A stretch of 64,000 nucleotides of DNA from Agathobacter sp. (GTDB lineage: Bacteria; Bacillota; Clostridia; Lachnospirales; Lachnospiraceae): contig JALEZW010000016.1 in NCBI GenBank assembly GCA_022772675.1, positions 62,001-126,000 of the forward strand, written 5' to 3'. Position 1 is the stretch's first letter; each line of letters opens with the position of its first letter. Below the pieces are notes generated by a model. That model saw nothing but the letters and a program-made list of their open reading frames with translations. It had not been told where the DNA came from and made no database searches. This document shows, piece by piece, positions 54,629 through 62,617 of the stretch. A program made the position numbers and the translations under genes.

Positions 54629-55510
54629 TTATTCCGCTGAACCAAACCAGTAATCGTAAGTCTCTTTGATGAATCCATCCTCTTCCATCTGTGCCAGTGC
54701 CTCATCAATAGCAGATTTCAGTGCAGTGTTCTTAAGACCCATGGCAATACCAAACTGCTCCGGCTCTTTCTCATCCTGATATACGATAGTGTACTTATCC
54801 GGATTCTGAGCCACATATCCATCTGCTACGGTACTGTCAACCACAATTGCATCCACTTCACCGTTGGTCAGCTGTGTAAAGCAGCTTGTCACCTTTTCAT
54901 TCGCTACAATTTCAACATCAATGGTTCCTGTAGATTTATAATCACTCATCAGCTCGTCAGAGGTAGTCTCCTTCTGAACTGCAACTGTCATACCATCCAG
55001 ATCATTGAAACTTGAAATAGCAAGATCGCTGCCTGTAGGAATGACGACTGCCTGATAATTGTTGATGTAAGGTGTGGAGAAAGCCATAGTCTCCTGACGC
55101 TCATCGGTAATGGTAACTGCAGAACATACGCAGTCATAGTTCGTGTCAATGCCGGCAAAAATACCATCCCAGGCGGTGTTGATGAAGTTCACCTCAAGAC
55201 CCAGCCTGGACGCCACCTCTGTTGCAATATCAATATCATAGCCAATTGGTGTCGTTCCATCATCGGCGAAATCCTCAAATGGCGGATATCCCACTTCAAC
55301 TCCCACCGTAAGGACGCCATCCTTCATCAAAGTGATGCCCGATGTATCAATACTGCTTTCCTTCTGACTTTCCGTATCTCCTGCTGCCTCACTCTCAGCA
55401 GCCCCGGACTGTGCAGCTGTACCTGCTGAATCAGCATTGGAAGAGCCACAGCCTCCAAGCATACCAAATGCCATAACTGTTGTTAACAATAATGCAATTT
55501 TCTTTTTCAT
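54629..55510 (-). CDS. Amino acid ABC transporter substrate-binding lipoprotein
   Basis: About 293 residues starting MKKKIALLLTTVMAFGML, with lipobox LGGC directly after. A Ser/Ala/Glu linker follows, then an SBP_bac_3 domain: LTVGVEVGYPPFEDFADD, IGYDIDIATEVASRLGLE and TDERQETMAFSTPY. It should bind a polar or aromatic amino acid outside the cell. Ligand residues cannot be assigned. GGAGG lies 8 bases before the ATG; the longer frame is not used. Confidence 0.93.
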   Translation of the reverse strand: MKKKIALLLTTVMAFGMLGGCGSSNADSAGTAAQSGAAESEAAGDTESQKESSIDTSGITLMKDGVLTVGVEVGYPPFEDFADDGTTPIGYDIDIATEVASRLGLEVNFINTAWDGIFAGIDTNYDCVCSAVTITDERQETMAFSTPYINNYQAVVIPTGSDLAISSFNDLDGMTVAVQKETTSDELMSDYKSTGTIDVEIVANEKVTSCFTQLTNGEVDAIVVDSTVADGYVAQNPDKYTIVYQDEKEPEQFGIAMGLKNTALKSAIDEALAQMEEDGFIKETYDYWFGSAE

Positions 55511-55532
55511 ACTATTTTCCTCCCTGTCTACG

Positions 55533-55570
55533 AAAAAAAACAAGGGTGTCCTCTTTTGAACACCCTTGTT
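55533..55570 (-). terminator. Terminator/attenuator in the leader of the ABC transporter operon
   Basis: An 11-bp stem (55539-55549 with 55560-55570) followed on the minus strand by a run of eight T. It lies downstream of trpD and of a promoter at 55597-55625, and ends 14 bases before the transporter's ribosome site. It can end trp transcripts and must also be crossed by transcripts from the transporter's own promoter. Confidence 0.9.
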
Positions 55571-55596
55571 CTTTTACATATTTAATTATAAAGCTT

Positions 55597-55625
55597 ATCA
55601 TACCTGTAGTTATTTAAAAAGTCAA
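55597..55625 (-). promoter_or_regulatory. Sigma-A promoter of the amino acid ABC transporter operon
   Basis: TTGACT and TATGAT on the minus strand with 17 bases between. The predicted start at about 55590 gives a leader of about 80 bases that contains the terminator. Confidence 0.75.
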
Positions 55626-55657
55626 GAGAGAATTTTTTGTTCGGGAAAAATGAAACA

Positions 55658-56668
55658 TTACTGATTTGTGGCCTTTACCATTGCATCCATTGTCTTTACA
55701 GCTGCCCCGGAATCAATTGCGTTTGCAGCAAGTTTCATCCCCTCCTCAATACTCTCTGCTTTGCCTCCGATGTAAAGGGTTGCACCGGCGTTCAAAAGAA
55801 CAATATCCCTCTTTGCTCCCTTTTCTTTTCCGGAAAGAATATCCTTTGTGATCTGTGCATTGACGGTTCCATCCCCTCCCTGCAGCTTGTCAATGGTACA
55901 TCTCTTTAATCCAAACTGCTCCGGCGTCACCTGATAAGTATTTACCTTACCGTCTTTGATCTCAGAAACTGTTGTTGCGCCTGTCAGTGTAAACTCATCC
56001 ATGTTGTCCTCTCCGCTGACCACAAACCCACGCTCCACACCAAGATTCATCATCGTACCGGCAATGACCTCTGTTAACGCCGGGGAATAGACACCCACAA
56101 CCATTGCCTTCGCCCGGGATGGATTGGAAAGGGGTCCTAAAATGTTAAATACCGTACGGATACCCAGCTCTTTTCTTACGGGTCCCACATATTTCATGGC
56201 CGGATTGAAATGAGGCGCAAACATAAAACCGATTCCTGCTTCCTCTACGCATTTCTCTACAACCTCAGGATCCGCAGAAATATTAACTCCAAGTGCCTCC
56301 AGCACATCTCCTGCACCACTCTTAGATGAGATGGAACGGTTTCCATGCTTTGCCACCGGAAGCCCGGCTGCTGCGACAACAAAAGCAGAGGTTGTTGAGA
56401 TATTAAAAGAATAGGTGCAGTCACCACCGGTTCCTACCAGGTCTACATAATTGTCAACCTTCGGGCTGATGGTGTTTGCCTTATCTCGTAAGACAGCTGC
56501 AATACCTGTAATTTCATCTAATGTCTCACCTTTCATACGAAGTGCCGTAAGGAAGCATGCAATCTGGGCCGGTGTTGCCTGACCGGTTAAAATCAGCTCC
56601 TGTGCCTCCATTGCCTCCTCTTTTGTCAAATCTTTTCCTTCAACCAGTTTTGCAAGTATTTCCTTCAT
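55658..56668 (-). CDS. trpD: Anthranilate phosphoribosyltransferase
   Basis: About 336 residues. The PRPP-binding VGTGGDCTYSFNISTTSAFV is near 78 and KHGNRSISSKSGAGDVLEAL follows. It transfers phosphoribose to anthranilate. I use the ATG 9 bases after GGAGG rather than the frame start 8 codons earlier, which overlaps trpA. It is at the end of the operon instead of between trpG and trpC. Confidence 0.95.
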   Translation of the reverse strand: MKEILAKLVEGKDLTKEEAMEAQELILTGQATPAQIACFLTALRMKGETLDEITGIAAVLRDKANTISPKVDNYVDLVGTGGDCTYSFNISTTSAFVVAAAGLPVAKHGNRSISSKSGAGDVLEALGVNISADPEVVEKCVEEAGIGFMFAPHFNPAMKYVGPVRKELGIRTVFNILGPLSNPSRAKAMVVGVYSPALTEVIAGTMMNLGVERGFVVSGEDNMDEFTLTGATTVSEIKDGKVNTYQVTPEQFGLKRCTIDKLQGGDGTVNAQITKDILSGKEKGAKRDIVLLNAGATLYIGGKAESIEEGMKLAANAIDSGAAVKTMDAMVKATNQ

Positions 56669-56681
56669 TGTCAGTATCCTC

Positions 56682-57476
56682 CTATAATACATTCAGTTCT
56701 TTTTTAAACGTGCTACAGTAATCCGCCGCTGTCTGCGGGTCAAAATTGTGTTCCCGCATCAATGTAATGAAATGGGAACCAACGATTGCTCCGTCAATGA
56801 TATCCTTCATGGGACGCACATCCTCTGCCGTACGGATTCCAAACCCCATCATAACCGGAATCTTTGACTGCTTTTTCACGTCAGCCAGATAGTTCATGAC
56901 CTCCCTGTGGAAGGAAGCCTCCTGCCCTGTCACTCCCATGGAAGAGACGCAGTAGACAAAGCCTCTCGCATTCTCAAGAATCTTAGGAATTCGGTCTTTG
57001 GACACCGGGGAAACCAGCTCAATCAGAATCGTTTTATCCTCTCTATCCAAAAATTCCTTTATTTCCTCCTGCTCCTCCAACGGCAGATCCGGAATAATCA
57101 GACCATCCACTCCACAGGAACCGCACTCCTTTACAAACTTTTCCAGTCCGTAATGAAGTACCGTATTGTAATACATCATAAATACAATTGGAATCTCAAC
57201 ACCCTCATCCCTCATTTCCTTCATCAGGGCAAAGGTTTTTTCCAGATTTGCCCCACCCTGGATTGCCTCATAGGAAGCAGCCTGAATGACCGGACCGTCT
57301 GCAACCGGATCGGAAAAGGGAATTCCCAGCTCGATAATATCCGTTCCTGCTTTCTCCTGTGCCTTTATAATTTCTTTGGTTTTCCCGTAATCCGGAAGCC
57401 CGGCGGTGATATAAGTAATAAATGCTTTCTCTTTTTTATCCTGTAATGTGCTAAGCGCATTCTCAATTCGATTCAT
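56682..57476 (-). CDS. trpA: Tryptophan synthase alpha subunit
   Basis: A 264-residue TIM barrel. The catalytic Glu is in IIELGIPFSDPVADG, and the other conserved Asp is in the FITYITAGLPDYGKT region and active loop. It cleaves indole-glycerol phosphate and passes indole to TrpB. It lies after trpB with GGAGG before the ATG. Confidence 0.96.
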   Translation of the reverse strand: MNRIENALSTLQDKKEKAFITYITAGLPDYGKTKEIIKAQEKAGTDIIELGIPFSDPVADGPVIQAASYEAIQGGANLEKTFALMKEMRDEGVEIPIVFMMYYNTVLHYGLEKFVKECGSCGVDGLIIPDLPLEEQEEIKEFLDREDKTILIELVSPVSKDRIPKILENARGFVYCVSSMGVTGQEASFHREVMNYLADVKKQSKIPVMMGFGIRTAEDVRPMKDIIDGAIVGSHFITLMREHNFDPQTAADYCSTFKKELNVL

Positions 57477-57490
57477 CCTGCAATCCCTCC

Positions 57491-58678
57491 TTAATTCAGA
57501 TAGCCTTTTCCATCCAGATAATCGGCAATTGTGTTAACATCCTTGTCTCCCCGGCCGGACAGGCAGATGATCATGCTCTGATCCATTGTCATCTCTTTTG
57601 CCTTCTTAAATGCGTAGGCAACAGCATGGGCACTCTCAATAGCCGGGATGATACCCTCCAGTCTGCAGAGCTCAAGGAGTGCCTCCATTGCCTCCTGATC
57701 GGTAATTGCCACATACTTTGCACGACCGGTATCTCTTAAATAGGCATGTTCCGGTCCGACTCCCGGATAATCCAGCCCTGCAGAAATAGAATGGGCAAGC
57801 TGAATATTGCCATCCGTATCCTGAAGCAGATAGGATTTCATGCCATGCAGGACCCCTGGCTCCCCAAGAGCCATGGCACTGGCATGTTTTCCGGTCTCGA
57901 TTCCAAGTCCTGCAGCCTCTACTCCAATGAGTTCCACATCCTTTTCGTCAATAAAATCTGCAAACATTCCAATGGAATTGGAACCGCCGCCCACACATGC
58001 CATTACCACATCCGGGTTTTTGCCCTCAGCTTCCATGTGCTGTCTCTTTGCCTCACGGCTGATCACACTCTGGAACTCTTTAACCATTTTGGGATACGGG
58101 TAAGGTCCTACTGCGGAACCGATAATGTAAAAGGTATCCTCTGCGGTCTTTGCCCAGGTACGGATTGCTTCGTTTGTGGCATCTTTTAATGTATTGCTGC
58201 CGGATTCCACGGAAACCACCTTTGCTCCCAGCATTTCCATACGCATGACATTTAATTTCTGCCGCTCCATATCCTCTTTTCCCATATAGACCGTGCACTC
58301 CATGTTAAAAAGTGCTGCACCCGTTGCCGTTGCCACACCGTGCTGTCCTGCCCCGGTCTCTGCAATGACCTTTGTCTTTCCCATCCGTTTTGCTAACAGA
58401 ATCTGACCAATCACATTGTTAATCTTGTGGGCACCGGTATGGTTTAAATCCTCTCTCTTTAAATAAATCCTGGTTCCATATTTCTCGGAAAGCCGTTCTG
58501 CGTAATAGAGAGGAGTTTCTCTTCCCACATACTGGCGCAGGTAATAGTGGTACTGCTCCATAAATTCCGGATCATGGATGGCCTCCTCAAAGGCTTTATC
58601 CAGTTCTTCCAGCGTGTTCATCAGTGACTCGGACACATACTGCCCGCCAAACTGTCCGTAATATGCTTTTTTATTCAT
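57491..58678 (-). CDS. trpB: Tryptophan synthase beta subunit
   Basis: About 395 residues. The PLP lysine is in [14 protein letters not shown] near 88, the phosphate loop is [10 protein letters not shown] near 233, and [15 protein letters not shown] precedes. It is the classical TrpB1 type that pairs with TrpA. The ATG (MNKKAYYG) has AAAGG 8 bases before it. It condenses indole with serine. Confidence 0.96.
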   Translation of the reverse strand: MNKKAYYGQFGGQYVSESLMNTLEELDKAFEEAIHDPEFMEQYHYYLRQYVGRETPLYYAERLSEKYGTRIYLKREDLNHTGAHKINNVIGQILLAKRMGKTKVIAETGAGQHGVATATGAALFNMECTVYMGKEDMERQKLNVMRMEMLGAKVVSVESGSNTLKDATNEAIRTWAKTAEDTFYIIGSAVGPYPYPKMVKEFQSVISREAKRQHMEAEGKNPDVVMACVGGGSNSIGMFADFIDEKDVELIGVEAAGLGIETGKHASAMALGEPGVLHGMKSYLLQDTDGNIQLAHSISAGLDYPGVGPEHAYLRDTGRAKYVAITDQEAMEALLELCRLEGIIPAIESAHAVAYAFKKAKEMTMDQSMIICLSGRGDKDVNTIADYLDGKGYLN

Positions 58679-58746
58679 AATCCTCACCTTTCCTGCATAA
58701 TCTATTTTCTATATGTTTTTCGTCCTGTTGTTCTGATATCACATCA

Positions 58747-59391
58747 TCAGCCCTGCCTGACAGCGGATACAAATTCCTGAATTAATCTTTCATCTTTTCC
58801 CTCTGTTTTCTCTACTCCGGAGCTGACATCCACCACATCTGGAGAAAAGATCTCAATCCCCTCTCTCACATTAGAGGCATTCAGCCCACCGGCCAGAATA
58901 AATTTTCTTCCCGAAAATAAGGTACTCTGTTTTCTGACATCTTCTGTCTGTTTCCAGTCAAAGGTCTTTCCACTTCCGTAAACAGCACCGTCAACCACAA
59001 TTGCCTGCACCTTATCCTGTAATCTTTGCGGCAGCCTTTCAAAAAACGCAGTTTTTTCCTTTAATTCCTCCGGTCTTGCAATATTGACGGCGTACCAGAC
59101 CGGAAGCTGTGCTTCCTTTAATACCTCTTCACTAAGTGTTCCGTGAATCTGCAGAATATCAAATCCCGCCTCCTGCAGCATCTGTATCAGCTTCGTATCC
59201 GGAGATACCATCACCGCAACTTTTTTAATTTCCGGATTTAATCCCTTCATAATTTTCTGTGCCTGGGGCACCGTTACATTCCGCTTACTTTTTTTAAAAA
59301 ACACAAATCCAGCATAATCAGCACCTGCAGTATTTAAGAAACCAGCTTCCCGGATTCTGGTAAGCCCGCAGATTTTTATTTCCGGTATCAT
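58747..59391 (-). CDS. trpF: Phosphoribosylanthranilate isomerase
   Basis: About 214 residues. The IKICGLTR motif at the start carries the catalytic Cys, ADYAGFVFFKKSKR and FILAGGLNASNV follow. I start at the ATG that overlaps the trpC stop (ATGA), which gives the normal N-terminus; the longer frame runs 8 codons into trpC. The overlap suggests coupled translation. Confidence 0.94.
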   Translation of the reverse strand: MIPEIKICGLTRIREAGFLNTAGADYAGFVFFKKSKRNVTVPQAQKIMKGLNPEIKKVAVMVSPDTKLIQMLQEAGFDILQIHGTLSEEVLKEAQLPVWYAVNIARPEELKEKTAFFERLPQRLQDKVQAIVVDGAVYGSGKTFDWKQTEDVRKQSTLFSGRKFILAGGLNASNVREGIEIFSPDVVDVSSGVEKTEGKDERLIQEFVSAVRQG

Positions 59392-60176
59392 TTTTTCTGA
59401 TACAGCTCCTTCCATTTCTTTGCCAGTGCCCTGGGGTTTTCGGATTCCATAAACGCTCTTCCAATCAGGAATGCATCCACACCACAGTCTCTTAAAAATT
59501 CCACATCCCCATCGCCGGTAATGCCGCTCTCCGCTACAAAGACTTTATCCCCCGGCACATAAGGTCTGAGTCGCTTTGTATTCTCCAGGGAGATGGTGAA
59601 ATCCTTGAGATTACGGTTATTCACACCGATAATTCTCGGATTAATTTTCATCGCCCGTTCAATTTCCTCCTCATTATGCACCTCCACCAGCACATCTAAA
59701 GAAAGTTCTCTGGCAAGCATATAAAAATCATGCATCTGCACATCATCAAGAATTGCTGTAATTAGAAGAACCGCATCTGCACCGATTGCCTTTGCCTCAT
59801 AAAACTGGTACTCATCGATCATAAAATCCTTACGAAGAACCGGAAGAGACGACTTTTGTCTAATCTCCTTTAAATAATCCACATTCCCGTGGAAATGGTC
59901 TTCCTCGGTCAGACAGGAAATTGCATCCACGGATTCGTTATACTCACTGATCCGCTCCATTAAATCTATTTTACTGTGAATCTCCCCAAGACTCGGAGAT
60001 GCCTTTTTAAACTCCCCGATAATGGAAAGACCCGGTTTTTTCAAGTTTTCATAGAAACTGTCTGAGGATCTTGTTTTTGTTTTCTCTGCCATGGAACGCA
60101 TTTTGATTGCCGGAATCCGATTCTTGTGTTCCACCAGTCTCTTTTTCTTATCCGCTACAATTTCGTCTAAAATCAT
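59388..60176 (-). CDS. trpC: Indole-3-glycerol-phosphate synthase
   Basis: A 262-residue TIM barrel. IIGEFKKASPSLGEI near 52 carries the catalytic Lys, VLRKDFMID near 112 carries another, and VAESGI is near 212. It closes the indole ring. AGGAG lies 6 bases before the ATG. It is separate from TrpF, unlike the fused form in E. coli. Confidence 0.96.
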   Translation of the reverse strand: MILDEIVADKKKRLVEHKNRIPAIKMRSMAEKTKTRSSDSFYENLKKPGLSIIGEFKKASPSLGEIHSKIDLMERISEYNESVDAISCLTEEDHFHGNVDYLKEIRQKSSLPVLRKDFMIDEYQFYEAKAIGADAVLLITAILDDVQMHDFYMLARELSLDVLVEVHNEEEIERAMKINPRIIGVNNRNLKDFTISLENTKRLRPYVPGDKVFVAESGITGDGDVEFLRDCGVDAFLIGRAFMESENPRALAKKWKELYQKK

Positions 60177-60185
60177 GTCATGCTC

Positions 60186-60755
60186 CTATACTGTACCGTT
60201 TACAAAATTTTCCACAATTCGTTTGCCGTGCTCCGTATAGATGGATTCCGGATGGAACTGCAGTCCCACCACAGGAAAATCCTTATGGCGCATTGCCATA
60301 ATCTCGCCGTCCTCCGTGCGGGCAAGAATCTTAAGACACTCCGGCAGCCCCTCCTCCTGTACGGCAAGTGAATGATATCTTGCCACACGGATTGGAGAAT
60401 CAATTCCGGTAAATACACTGGTTCCGTCGTGCTGAATCAGGGACTGTTTTCCATGAAACAGTGCCTTTGCATAGGAAACGGTGCCGCCTAATGCCTCGCC
60501 AATACACTGGTGTCCTAAGCAGATACCGAGAATGGGCTTCTTTCCGGTAAACTCTTTTACCACGTCCATACAGATACCGGCCTCTTTCGGACTCTTTGGC
60601 CCCGGAGAGAGCACAATACGCTCCGGGTTCAGTTTCTTTATCTCATCAATCGTGATTTTATCGTTTCGTACTACACGGATGTCGGAGTTAAAGATTCCAA
60701 TATACTGATACAAATTGTAAGTAAATGAATCATAGTTATCAATCAGTAAAATCAT
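60186..60755 (-). CDS. trpG: Anthranilate synthase glutamine amidotransferase subunit
   Basis: A 189-residue class I amidotransferase. The catalytic Cys is in GICLGHQCIGEALGG and the His-Glu pair in LQFHPESIYTEHG. It delivers ammonia to TrpE. Its ATG overlaps the trpE stop by 4 bases and has GGAGG before it. In some Bacteria it also serves folate synthesis, but no pab gene is nearby. Confidence 0.96.
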   Translation of the reverse strand: MILLIDNYDSFTYNLYQYIGIFNSDIRVVRNDKITIDEIKKLNPERIVLSPGPKSPKEAGICMDVVKEFTGKKPILGICLGHQCIGEALGGTVSYAKALFHGKQSLIQHDGTSVFTGIDSPIRVARYHSLAVQEEGLPECLKILARTEDGEIMAMRHKDFPVVGLQFHPESIYTEHGKRIVENFVNGTV

Positions 60756-62164
60756 AAGTTTTCCTCCTCCACAAGTGTCTTTGCCAGTGCCATGACCTTA
60801 TTGCAGCACTCCCTGTACTCGTTCTCCGGTACGGAATCTGCCACGATTCCGGCACCGGCCTGCAGATAGACACGATTTCCTTTTTTGACCATGGTCCGGA
60901 TTGTGATACAGAAATCCATGTCCCCGGAGAAATCCACATATCCGGTTGCCCCTCCATAAAGACCTCTTCTTACACTTTCCAACTCATCGATGATTTCCAT
61001 TGCACGAATCTTCGGAGCTCCGGAAAGGGTTCCTGCCGGAAGGAAGGAAGATACCAGATCCAGCGGATGAAACTCTCCTTTTTTCCGTCCCTCTACCATG
61101 GATACGATATGCATGACATGGGAGTAATTCTGCACCTCCATAAACTGGGTTACTTTAACAGTTCCAAACTCGGAAATCCTGCCCATATCATTTCTCGCCA
61201 GATCCACCAGCATAACATGTTCTGCCCGTTCCTTCTCATCCCGAAGCAGCTCATCCCGAAGCAGTGCATCCTCCTCAGCATCCACACCACGCCTTCTGGT
61301 TCCTGCAATAGGGCAGGTAAAGACTCTGTTCCCCTGCTGTTTTACAATCATCTCCGGAGAGCTTCCGATTACCTCGAAATCTCCGTAGTTGAAATAATAC
61401 AGATATGGAGATGGATTTAACTCTCTCAATTCCTTATATAAATCAAAACCGGTCTGCCGGGTCTCAATCGTCCATCTCTGGGAGAGAACGGTCTGAAAAA
61501 TATGTCCCTCTCTGATGTACTCCTTGATTTTCTCAACCTTCTCACAGTACTGCTCTAAGCTGTCGGACTGATTTACGATTACACCGTCGTGATCAAAGTG
61601 CCTTTCCTCTTTCTCCCCGGCATTCTTTCTGGCATCCTGGATAAGCTGAGCCGCCTCAGCAAGAGATGTCACCCGTCCCTCCTGGGAATCCGGCCCCAGT
61701 ACAATGGCCGTTAAGGTTTCCGCTACATGATCCACCAGAAGAAATCTGGTCATTAACATCATCTGGATAGTCTCAATTCCAATTTCATCCGGATTGTTAT
61801 CCGGAAGGACTTCCGCATAACGGACGAAATCATATCCTAAATTTCCTACAAGTCCTCCGGAAAAGGAGAGTTCCTCATTATCCTTTACGATATCAAATTC
61901 ACTGTAGTACTCCTTAAGTCTCTCCAGGGGGTTCCCCTCACGGACTTCCTCAGTTCCGTCATTTTTTGTAATGACAAGGGAATTTCCCCGGGATGTAATA
62001 ATCTCTTCCGGCTCCCTCCCAAAAAACGTATATCGGTCGTAATTCTTATCGTAACTCTCCAGCAGAAACCCTTTTTTATTTCCTACCAGGCTTTCATACA
62101 TACCGGTCGCTGTCTCATTTACAATACTGACCGTCTTTTTGTACACGCGCAGTCTTCTTTTCAT
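60752..62164 (-). CDS. trpE: Anthranilate synthase component I
   Basis: A 470-residue chorismate-binding enzyme. The N-terminal GFLLESYDKN contains the LLES element for tryptophan feedback inhibition. The C-terminal domain has PSPYLYYFNYGDFEVIGSSP, IAGTRRRGVDAEED and GTLSGAPKIRAMEIIDELE. It is first in the operon, about 20 bases after the T-box terminator, with AAAGGAG before the ATG. Confidence 0.96.
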   Translation of the reverse strand: MKRRLRVYKKTVSIVNETATGMYESLVGNKKGFLLESYDKNYDRYTFFGREPEEIITSRGNSLVITKNDGTEEVREGNPLERLKEYYSEFDIVKDNEELSFSGGLVGNLGYDFVRYAEVLPDNNPDEIGIETIQMMLMTRFLLVDHVAETLTAIVLGPDSQEGRVTSLAEAAQLIQDARKNAGEKEERHFDHDGVIVNQSDSLEQYCEKVEKIKEYIREGHIFQTVLSQRWTIETRQTGFDLYKELRELNPSPYLYYFNYGDFEVIGSSPEMIVKQQGNRVFTCPIAGTRRRGVDAEEDALLRDELLRDEKERAEHVMLVDLARNDMGRISEFGTVKVTQFMEVQNYSHVMHIVSMVEGRKKGEFHPLDLVSSFLPAGTLSGAPKIRAMEIIDELESVRRGLYGGATGYVDFSGDMDFCITIRTMVKKGNRVYLQAGAGIVADSVPENEYRECCNKVMALAKTLVEEENL

Positions 62165-62184
62165 GCCTGTGCTCCTTTCTCAAT

Positions 62185-62210
62185 AAAAAATCCCTGACAT
62201 AAGTCAGGGA
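62185..62210 (-). terminator. T-box regulated terminator of the trp operon
   Basis: TCCCTGACAT/AAGTCAGGGA hairpin (62191-62210) followed on the minus strand by TTTTTT. It competes with the antiterminator formed by the T-box bulge just upstream. Confidence 0.92.
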
Positions 62211-62524
62211 CGATTTTCTTCGTGGTGCCACCCATCTTTGCTGCATAAGTAAAAATAAAAAGGCAGCTACCCCCGAAACCGGAAATAACTGCCACCAATT
62301 ACGCAACCTCTCTGATACAGGAACGATTTCATATCTTAAACCACTCCGATATCTACCCCCTGTAACGTGGGGAAACGGCTCAACTACTCATGCAATGCAC
62401 TTTCACCTCGCATCTAACGAATCCATTCCAGACAAATTATCCTGCCGGCTTACACCTGCCGCCGGCTCTCTGTAAGGAATCACCTGCTGTACTTACTTTC
62501 GCTCATCGATTTTTTCTTTGATTT
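62211..62524 (-). promoter_or_regulatory. T-box leader, probably tRNA-Trp responsive
   Basis: The T-box sequence GGGTGGCACCACG is at 62221-62233 (minus). Stem I has AGAGAG (62466-62471) and GGTG (62453-62456) in the expected order. Uncharged tRNA pairing with the T-box favours antitermination. Two TGG triplets in the right region (62423-62425 and 62428-62430) are candidate specifier codons for tryptophan, which matches the downstream genes. Confidence 0.92.
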
Positions 62525-62530
62525 GTTAAT

Positions 62531-62559
62531 AGTTTAATCCATCAAAGTGCAAATGTCAA
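62531..62559 (-). promoter_or_regulatory. Sigma-A promoter of the trp operon
   Basis: TTGACA and TAAACT on the minus strand with a 17-base spacer. Transcription would start near 62524, at the beginning of the T-box leader. Confidence 0.8.
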
Positions 62560-62617
62560 CCCTTAAATTACGACAAAATATGTAATTTGTCATATGAATG
62601 GTAATTTGCGGAAATAT

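Noticed and set aside
62560-62617. Terminator after the histidine kinase
   Set aside because: Only weak AT-rich inverted repeats (AAATTAC/GTAATTT) without GC-rich stem or T-run.
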